This document shows, piece by piece, positions 59,118 to 64,000 of a stretch of DNA of 64,000 bases. Origin of the DNA: Bacteriovoracaceae bacterium. Its GTDB lineage: Bacteria > Bdellovibrionota > Bacteriovoracia > Bacteriovoracales > Bacteriovoracaceae. The stretch lies in assembly GCA_024711325.1 (NCBI GenBank), contig JANJTC010000001.1, positions 186,001-250,000 of the forward strand, written 5' to 3'. The position numbers and the translations under genes were made by a program. How positions within the stretch are numbered: the stretch's first letter is position 1; each line of letters opens with the position of its first letter. The notes beneath the pieces are model-generated. The model did no database searches and was not told the DNA's origin. It saw nothing but the letters and a program-made list of their open reading frames with translations.

Positions 59118-59834
59118 ATGTCCCAAAACCAATTGATTAATCCTGAGTCTTTAAGTGCTGCTCTTATTGTGGTGGATCAGCAGATTGATTTTCAACCTGG
59201 CGGGGCCTTGCCTGTAACTGGAGGTGACCAAGTCGTGGAAGGAATTAGCGATTTGATGCATAAATTTAAGACAGTCGTATTATCTCAAGATTCACATCCT
59301 CAAGGGCATATCTCCTTTGCCAGTTCTCATAAAGGTAAAAAACCTTATGACATTCTTTCTTTGGATGATTTGAATGATTCGAATTTTGAATCTCAATTCT
59401 CAAGGGATCGTTTAATAAATTACCTGCTTTCAATTCCTCAACATAAACAGACTCTCTGGCCCGATCATTGTGTGCCTGGAACTCCCGGTTGGGAATTTGA
59501 TCCGCGCTTACCGGTGGAGAAAGCCGATCTTATTTTAAGAAAAGGTAAAAGGATTGATTGTGATAGTTATTCCGCTTTTCAAGAAAATGACGGACGTACG
59601 ACTGGACTGGCCGGTTATTTAAAGGGAAAGAATATAAATACGTTGTATCTGGTGGGGCTGGCCGGTGATTATTGCGTTAACTGGTCAGCATATGATGCTG
59701 CCCAGTTAGGCTTTAAGGTTATTTATGATTATTCACTAACTCGCTTTGTAGATGCTAATCCAACAAATGCTAATCAAATTATTCAACGTTTAAAATTTTC
59801 GGGTGTGGAAGTTAAGAATACCTCAGCTGCTTAG
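59118..59834 (+). CDS. pncA: Nicotinamidase
   Basis: 238 residues, somewhat longer than typical (about 200). Catalytic Asp in VVDQQIDFQPGG, metal ligands in SQDSHPQGHISFASSH, Lys in RKGKRIDCDSY and Cys in LAGDYCVNWSAYDAA. It deamidates nicotinamide to nicotinate, the substrate of pncB next door. GGGAGACGAT precedes the ATG. The pair gives a complete route from nicotinamide to NaMN. Confidence 0.93.
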   Translation: MSQNQLINPESLSAALIVVDQQIDFQPGGALPVTGGDQVVEGISDLMHKFKTVVLSQDSHPQGHISFASSHKGKKPYDILSLDDLNDSNFESQFSRDRLINYLLSIPQHKQTLWPDHCVPGTPGWEFDPRLPVEKADLILRKGKRIDCDSYSAFQENDGRTTGLAGYLKGKNINTLYLVGLAGDYCVNWSAYDAAQLGFKVIYDYSLTRFVDANPTNANQIIQRLKFSGVEVKNTSAA

Positions 59835-59944
59835 TTTAGGCATTTTCAAAATCTTAACTGGAGATGCAAAAGAGTTTATTTTTAATTTCTCTTTATGGAA
59901 CTATCATTTTTTTGAAGGTAATAAATTAAAACCAGGAGGTTTAT

Positions 59945-60412
59945 ATGTCACTGTTTAAGAATCAGGCCCCTGCTACTAGAAATCAGAATCCCATGTCCTT
60001 ATGGCAGCAAGAAATGAACAGCCTATTTGATCGATTTAACCGTAATCTGGGTGATTTCGATTTCGGTGGACTAGATAAATTTTCCCCTAAAATCGAAGTT
60101 AAGGAGAAGGATAAAAACTACACAGTGTTTGCGGAAGTTCCAGGTATCAAGGAAGATGATATCAATGTGTCTTTAAGGGACAATAATCTGATCCTGGAAG
60201 GTGAGAGAAAATCAGAAAATACCGTAGACGAAAAAGATTTCTATAAATCTGAGTTTAGTTACGGAAGTTTTTATCGAACTATTCCGTTGGAAGATGAAAT
60301 TAACCCGGATTCAGTAAAAGCTTCCTATAAAGATGGGATTCTGAAAATTGAAATGGATAAAGTTAAACCTAGTGGGCAAAAGACCAAAAAGATACCAGTT
60401 CTAAAATCGTAA
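59945..60412 (+). CDS. Small heat-shock protein Hsp20
   Basis: 155 residues. N-terminal arm with SLWQQEMNSLFDRFNRNLG; alpha-crystallin domain from about 45 (PKIEVKEKDKNYTVFAEVPG to ASYKDGILKIEMDK); short tail ending KKIPVLK, containing the I-x-V-type motif that caps the neighbour. Very strong AGGAGGT ribosome site. A chaperone that holds unfolded proteins. A terminator follows, then a universal-stress gene. Confidence 0.92.
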   Translation: MSLFKNQAPATRNQNPMSLWQQEMNSLFDRFNRNLGDFDFGGLDKFSPKIEVKEKDKNYTVFAEVPGIKEDDINVSLRDNNLILEGERKSENTVDEKDFYKSEFSYGSFYRTIPLEDEINPDSVKASYKDGILKIEMDKVKPSGQKTKKIPVLKS

Positions 60413-60417
60413 AAATA

Positions 60418-60442
60418 GAAAGGGGGGAGCCGGCCCCCTTTC
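60418..60442 (+). terminator. Terminator after hsp20
   Basis: GAAAGGGGG and CCCCCTTTC pair around GAGCCGG to give a 9-bp stem. The stem's own T-run (CCCTTTCC) is short, so partial read-through into the stress gene is possible. Confidence 0.65.
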
Positions 60443-60455
60443 CTGTGAGGTTATG

Positions 60456-61343
60456 ATGTTGACTGAACCGAATATCCTCGTTTGTTCCGACTTCTCCCCT
60501 TACTCCGATTTTGCATTGAAGGCCGCTGAAGAAATTCGCAAAAAGACTAAGGGCCAAGTACATGTCCTTCATGTTGCAGAAGTTCCCATTCAGTGGCAGG
60601 CACCGTCCGTAGATTTTCTTCCTCATTATATGGATGAAAAATTTGATGTGGAACTTTTGAAAGTATCAAGAAAAGAACTCGAAAATAGAGTGGCCAAGGT
60701 CGGTTTGAGTGGCGAAGTACATGTCATGATCGGAATGGTATATGCTTCGATTCAGGAAGTAATTAAGAACAAAAATATTGATCTTCTTATAATGGGCCAT
60801 AAAGGATTGGCGAATTCCCCATTCCATTTAGGGAGTCTTGCAGAGAAAATGGTCGCCGCTTCACCCGTCCCAATATTGGTGACTAAAAGACCTGTGAGTT
60901 TTGAACGCATTGCTGGCCTCGTTGATCCGACGAATCCTTTAGTAGAGATTATTCAGGTCTCTCATGAACTGGCGCGGTTATTTTCTTCTAAGCTTGAAAT
61001 TGTGGCACTATTTAAAGATGTGATGACTCATTTTTTAGGATTAGGAAAACTTTCCTTTTCAACCAGGCTTTTAAGTTTGAGCGAGGAGCAAAAAGAAGAA
61101 GTTTTGCACAATACCCGGAGTCTCATCAAAAATCTTCTTCCTGCAGATTCTCATGCTCAAATCAAAGTTGAAATCACCATTGAAAAACAACTCGCCTATC
61201 ATCTTAACTCAATTCTCGAAGGTGACCATACTAGCTTTGCAGTCATGAAAAGACATCACCCAGGGTCTTTAGAAAAGCTCTTAATTGGCCAGGAAACCCG
61301 CCGAATGTTGGAATTATTTGAGGGGACTTTGTTGATTCTTTAA
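60456..61343 (+). CDS. Universal stress protein with two UspA-like domains
   Basis: 295 residues from ATG 60456; the adjacent ATG at 60453 is too close to GAGG. First domain (1 to about 150) has the full ATP-binding signature IMGHKGLANSPFHLGSLAEKM. The second (about 155-295) keeps the fold, with FAVMKRHHPGSLEKLLIGQETRRML, but lacks a clear glycine signature, so it looks degenerate. A cytosolic stress factor, next to hsp20, so a joint stress regulon is plausible. Confidence 0.88.
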   Translation: MLTEPNILVCSDFSPYSDFALKAAEEIRKKTKGQVHVLHVAEVPIQWQAPSVDFLPHYMDEKFDVELLKVSRKELENRVAKVGLSGEVHVMIGMVYASIQEVIKNKNIDLLIMGHKGLANSPFHLGSLAEKMVAASPVPILVTKRPVSFERIAGLVDPTNPLVEIIQVSHELARLFSSKLEIVALFKDVMTHFLGLGKLSFSTRLLSLSEEQKEEVLHNTRSLIKNLLPADSHAQIKVEITIEKQLAYHLNSILEGDHTSFAVMKRHHPGSLEKLLIGQETRRMLELFEGTLLIL

Positions 61344-61365
61344 TCCTGATTAATTTTATCAGGAT
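61343..61365 (+). terminator. Possible weak terminator or dyad after the usp gene
   Basis: ATCCTGAT-TAATTTT-ATCAGGAT is a perfect 8-bp inverted repeat overlapping the stop codon. No T-run follows, so it may be a protein site or an mRNA end. Confidence 0.35.
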
Positions 61366-61388
61366 CGGGGCCTTGTGTTTTACTTCAT

Positions 61389-61427
61389 AAAACTAGATCA
61401 ATTTTACTATTAAAACTAGATCAATTT
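61389..61427 (+). repeat. Two direct 16-bp repeats upstream of the RHH/recombinase operon
   Basis: AAAACTAGATCAATTT occurs at 61389-61404 and 61412-61427, 23 bases apart start to start, about two helix turns. Each half contains CTAGATC. Position 97-135 bases upstream of the RHH-like gene suggests operators or recombination-accessory sites. Confidence 0.7.
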
Positions 61428-61523
61428 AATTACTATGTTTTTATACCCCATAAGGGGAATTATGCGAGAGAACGGTGCGCATAACTTTTTTTTCGTCTTG
61501 GATCCCTTGATTTGGAGCTTTTT

Positions 61524-62108
61524 ATGGGTGATTCCTCCCGGAGTTTGAATGTTTTAAACAAAATTTTAAAGAACGAGATTAAACCCACGTCCAGTGAAAC
61601 GACTTCTGAACAAATCATCGAAAAATATTTTAAGCCGACTTCCAAAGAGAGAAAAAAAGTCAAGGCCCCAGGCCGCCCTAAACTTGAAGATCATCTTAAG
61701 GCCCGGAACTTTACCCTTTGTCTTGCTCCTAAATATGTTTCCTTTTTAGATCGTCTTCAAGTTCAGGATAAAAAAGTTCAGGGAAGAGGGCGTAAGATTC
61801 GTTTTATCATCGACCGCTTTTTGGAGATGGGTAAACGCCAAGAAGCTCAGTTGAAAATGATCAAAGAATCTCTGAGCAATGTGGAAGGAGTGCTTAAAAG
61901 CTTTTCTGGTCAGGTTAAAAAGGGACATAAACTTGAACTAAGTGTTAGAGAAAAACTGGAAGTCAGGAAGGCCGTCAATCAGGTGCATTTATTAGTTAAG
62001 CTCCAGGCCTTTACCGCTAAAGACCTTTATCGGCTTTTACCTCGTAATGATTGGGCGATAATGGCCTTCTGTCTTGATTGGAGTCGAAATCATCCGGAGA
62101 ATAAATGA
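61524..62108 (+). CDS. Ribbon-helix-helix-like protein preceding a recombinase
   Basis: 194 residues from ATG 61524 (GGAG, 6 bases upstream). Basic N-terminus with KAPGRPKLEDHLKARN, then the pattern ARNFTLCLAPKYVSFLDRLQ and GRGRKIRFIIDRFLEMGKR, which resembles a ribbon-helix-helix strand and helix pair. The C-terminal half is helical, with coiled-coil-like MIKESLSNVEGVLKSFSG. It overlaps the recombinase gene by 4 bases. It may be the accessory or auto-regulatory DNA-binding partner of the recombinase; the fold is inferred. Confidence 0.6.
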   Translation: MGDSSRSLNVLNKILKNEIKPTSSETTSEQIIEKYFKPTSKERKKVKAPGRPKLEDHLKARNFTLCLAPKYVSFLDRLQVQDKKVQGRGRKIRFIIDRFLEMGKRQEAQLKMIKESLSNVEGVLKSFSGQVKKGHKLELSVREKLEVRKAVNQVHLLVKLQAFTAKDLYRLLPRNDWAIMAFCLDWSRNHPENK

Positions 62109-63061
62109 ATCATAAGAGTCTTCAACCGTTTTCGGGATTTCAGATTGATCAGAATGCTAGGTTTGATAGGAACAAAATCTATTATGGTTTTATTCACAAT
62201 TATTCCTCGCCACACACCAGGGACGCCTACACCCGGGACTTAAGAAAGTTTCTTCATTTTATTGACCAGAGTTTTCGGGGGCTGAATGAACTTCAGGTTG
62301 AACACTCCCATCTTGTGGCCTTTAAGGATTACTTGCTGAGTGATGATTACTCCCAAAGAAGTGTTAATCGTTTATTGGCCACACTCTGGTCATTCTATGA
62401 TTACCTTATGGATTTGGAGTTAATTGACAAAAATCCCGTCAGTCGGGTTAAACGATTCAGTATTCCCAAAGAGGTGAGGACTCAAGATCTAAGTGATGAA
62501 CAAGTCCTAAACCTTCTGGGCGCCGTTGATGAAAGTACTGGTGCCGGTAAGCTTCATAAAGCGGTACTGAGTTTGTTTTTCACTACAGGGATGAGGCATC
62601 GTGAAGTTTCTCATTTACAGTTTAAATGTCTGGATGAAGAAAATGGCTTCACTATTATCCGTTATACGGCCAAGGGCTCTCAGGAGATGGTGACTCCTTT
62701 AAACCCCAAAGTTCTTACAGCATTGGGTGATTACTTAAGATGGTGTAAAGCTCAGGATTATCCTATGGGGCCCGAAGACTATATTTTTAGGCCAACCAGA
62801 AATGCTCATTCAGGGAATCTCAATAAGCCCCTGGATCCAAAGTCGCTCAATTATATCATTAAAAAATATGCTAAGAAGACAGGTGTCACCGGAAAGATAA
62901 CCATTCACTCTGCTAGATCCACTGTCATTGGTATGCTTCTGGATAAAGGCCACGCACTTGAGCGGGTTGCCGATTTTGTTGGCCACAAGAATATTTCGAT
63001 GACCAAGGCCTATAATAAGAGAAAATTAAGGATTCAACAGTCTTTAAGCCTGGAATTATAG
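62105..63061 (+). CDS. Tyrosine recombinase / integrase
   Basis: 318 residues. N-terminal SAM-like core-binding domain (YSSPHTRDAYTRDLRKFLHF) and a C-terminal catalytic domain with Arg in TTGMRHREVSHLQ, Lys in AKGSQEM, His-x-x-Arg in TIHSARSTVIG, His in FVGHKNISMTKAY and the nucleophile Tyr there. Length and wording suggest XerC/XerD-like or mobile-element integrases. No att sites or tRNA are next to it. It is co-translated with the RHH-like gene. Confidence 0.88.
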   Translation: MNHKSLQPFSGFQIDQNARFDRNKIYYGFIHNYSSPHTRDAYTRDLRKFLHFIDQSFRGLNELQVEHSHLVAFKDYLLSDDYSQRSVNRLLATLWSFYDYLMDLELIDKNPVSRVKRFSIPKEVRTQDLSDEQVLNLLGAVDESTGAGKLHKAVLSLFFTTGMRHREVSHLQFKCLDEENGFTIIRYTAKGSQEMVTPLNPKVLTALGDYLRWCKAQDYPMGPEDYIFRPTRNAHSGNLNKPLDPKSLNYIIKKYAKKTGVTGKITIHSARSTVIGMLLDKGHALERVADFVGHKNISMTKAYNKRKLRIQQSLSLEL

Positions 63062-63130
63062 GAATACCTGAGTGAAGCCCGCCAGATAAAAAGCATCAAT
63101 TTTGTCCAGCTTCTGCCGATAAGCCTCCAG

Positions 63131-64000
63131 ATGGCAAACACTATAAAACTTGATCAATTAAGGCCTTCCCTCAAAGCATGTAACCTTTACGAAGGGGACA
63201 AGACCATTGTGGTGGAGGATGTGGAAAGTAAGGCCCAGATCGTTCTTCCTAAAGAAAATGCTCCTATCCTGGAGCTTTTGACAGGAGAGTACAGTATTAA
63301 AGATATCTCGGCCGAGCTTTATCATTCGCACGGTCAGGTGAGCTTTCATTCCATCATTACAACGATTAAATTATTAGGTGAGGCCCATCTGCTTGAAGGC
63401 ATGGATCATAAATTCGATGCTGTTCAGGAAGAGAAAAGTCCCCATGAGCAAAAAGCTTCTATTCTTAATAGATGCTTATATGAATTGAAATTGATTAATA
63501 AATTGAGTCTTAAGTGGCATCACGATGTGGCCTTTTTTGCACTTGCCTGCGCCCTTGGCGCTATCTTGATTTTTAACTTTCAGGCATTCCTTGGATTAAA
63601 TCTCTCCCGTTTCCTAAAATCTCCCCTTGGTTATGATGAAGCTCTCGTGAGGCTTTTTGTGATGAGTTCACTTCTCATGACTTTGAAAAGCTTTTTACAA
63701 GGAACATTACTTCTGTTCTCAACAGGTTCGTTATATGGGGCAGGGGTAAAGCTTTATCCTTACTCTATATCACTTAGTATTAATGATAATTCCTTGTACT
63801 CCCATCCAAAAAAAAGTGTGATCATTTCTTATGGGATTTGCTCGGCCCTCTTATACCTGATTTGTTTTTCTGGGTTAAATATGATTCCTGCCTTAAGACC
63901 TTATCGACATGATCTGGGAGTCATGGCAATTTTGTTGACCTTCATTGAAATGAATCCTTATCGTAGAAGTGATTTGACGAAACTGTTTTATTTCTTCTAT
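63131..64000 (+). CDS. PqqD-like N-terminal domain fused to a polytopic membrane protein, 3' end missing
   Basis: 290 codons read by hand from ATG 63131; the frame stays open to the window edge and no strong ribosome site precedes it. The N-terminal 100 residues look like a PqqD-type winged helix (LPKENAPILELLTGEYSIKD), then membrane helices start near residue 130 (HHDVAFFALACALGAILIF) and continue. Near the cut end the sequence reads LTFIEMNPYRRSDLTK, similar to the loop of M50-like and YydH-like membrane proteins next to the second zinc ligand (usually NPYxxxDG). Zinc residues HExxH are not visible here. Peptide- or lipid-related membrane function is possible. Confidence 0.7.
   Translation, partial: MANTIKLDQLRPSLKACNLYEGDKTIVVEDVESKAQIVLPKENAPILELLTGEYSIKDISAELYHSHGQVSFHSIITTIKLLGEAHLLEGMDHKFDAVQEEKSPHEQKASILNRCLYELKLINKLSLKWHHDVAFFALACALGAILIFNFQAFLGLNLSRFLKSPLGYDEALVRLFVMSSLLMTLKSFLQGTLLLFSTGSLYGAGVKLYPYSISLSINDNSLYSHPKKSVIISYGICSALLYLICFSGLNMIPALRPYRHDLGVMAILLTFIEMNPYRRSDLTKLFYFFY

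Overview
The window is a gene-dense, AT-leaning stretch (about 40% GC by eye) of a Gram-negative bacterial chromosome: 70 protein genes are complete or nearly so, one tRNA gene is present, and almost every gap is below 225 bp. The gene content fits a predatory bacterium of the Bdellovibrionota (Bacteriovoracaceae / Peredibacter type). It encodes many exported hydrolases (an M28 aminopeptidase, a Lys-C-like protease, two related S1 proteases of which one carries ankyrin repeats, a subtilase, and a protein-glutaminase-like enzyme), many lipoproteins, an AmpG-type muropeptide permease and a PepN aminopeptidase. The taxon is inferred from gene content only. There is no CRISPR array, insertion sequence or rRNA operon, and no gene-free stretch longer than 300 bp.

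Layout. 1-5153: Leloir genes galT-galK (minus; galK runs off the window), an M28 peptidase, and a zinc alcohol dehydrogenase / glutathione-transferase pair. 5270-14560: single-domain response regulator, lipase-like hydrolase, Lys-C-like protease, a marR / outer-membrane factor / RND pump operon that lacks an adaptor gene, DUF167, an S1 protease and a Tat-exported HiPIP. 14700-24600: an orphan cytosine-5 DNA methyltransferase overlapping ampG, an ankyrin lipoprotein, DUF2797 coupled to pepN, a 32-residue membrane peptide, and a 471-residue protein of unknown role. 24690-34850: LysR regulator, Ogt, lipoate ligase, ribosomal proteins L33 and L28, a DUF4340 pair, a subtilase, a transketolase fused to a CsbD-like domain, and cysteine synthase. 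34850-43030: VOC protein; an overlapping operon of nucleoside phosphorylase, SPL-family radical SAM and Fe/2OG oxygenase; aldo/keto reductase, XRE regulator, HAD nucleotidase, S1-ankyrin protease, tRNA-Ala. 43080-49880: repeat-bearing lipoprotein, a PepSY / cytochrome b / membrane LuxR group, OsmC, a TauE exporter, a DUF411 and haem-binding pair, and a beta-barrel. 49910-55980: MFS transporter, orphan histidine kinase, then a four-gene operon (AurF-like diiron oxygenase, Asp-nucleophile alpha/beta hydrolase, two membrane desaturases) behind a sigma-54-like promoter. 55980-64000: EF-hand-like lipoprotein overlapping the protein-glutaminase gene, pncB/pncA, hsp20, usp, an RHH-like protein with a tyrosine recombinase, and a truncated PqqD-like membrane protein.

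Strongest leads: the transketolase-CsbD fusion, whose junction carries a ribosome-binding site and ATG; the diiron/hydrolase/desaturase operon with its GG-N10-GC promoter; and the SPL-like radical SAM protein, which has Glu where spore photoproduct lyase has its hydrogen-donor Cys and overlaps a nucleoside phosphorylase that could clear 5'-deoxyadenosine. Also notable are a pair of related lipoproteins with calcium-loop motifs and an S1 protease that gained ankyrin repeats. Where a better ribosome-binding site was visible I moved starts inward from the longest open frame, and the entry says so.
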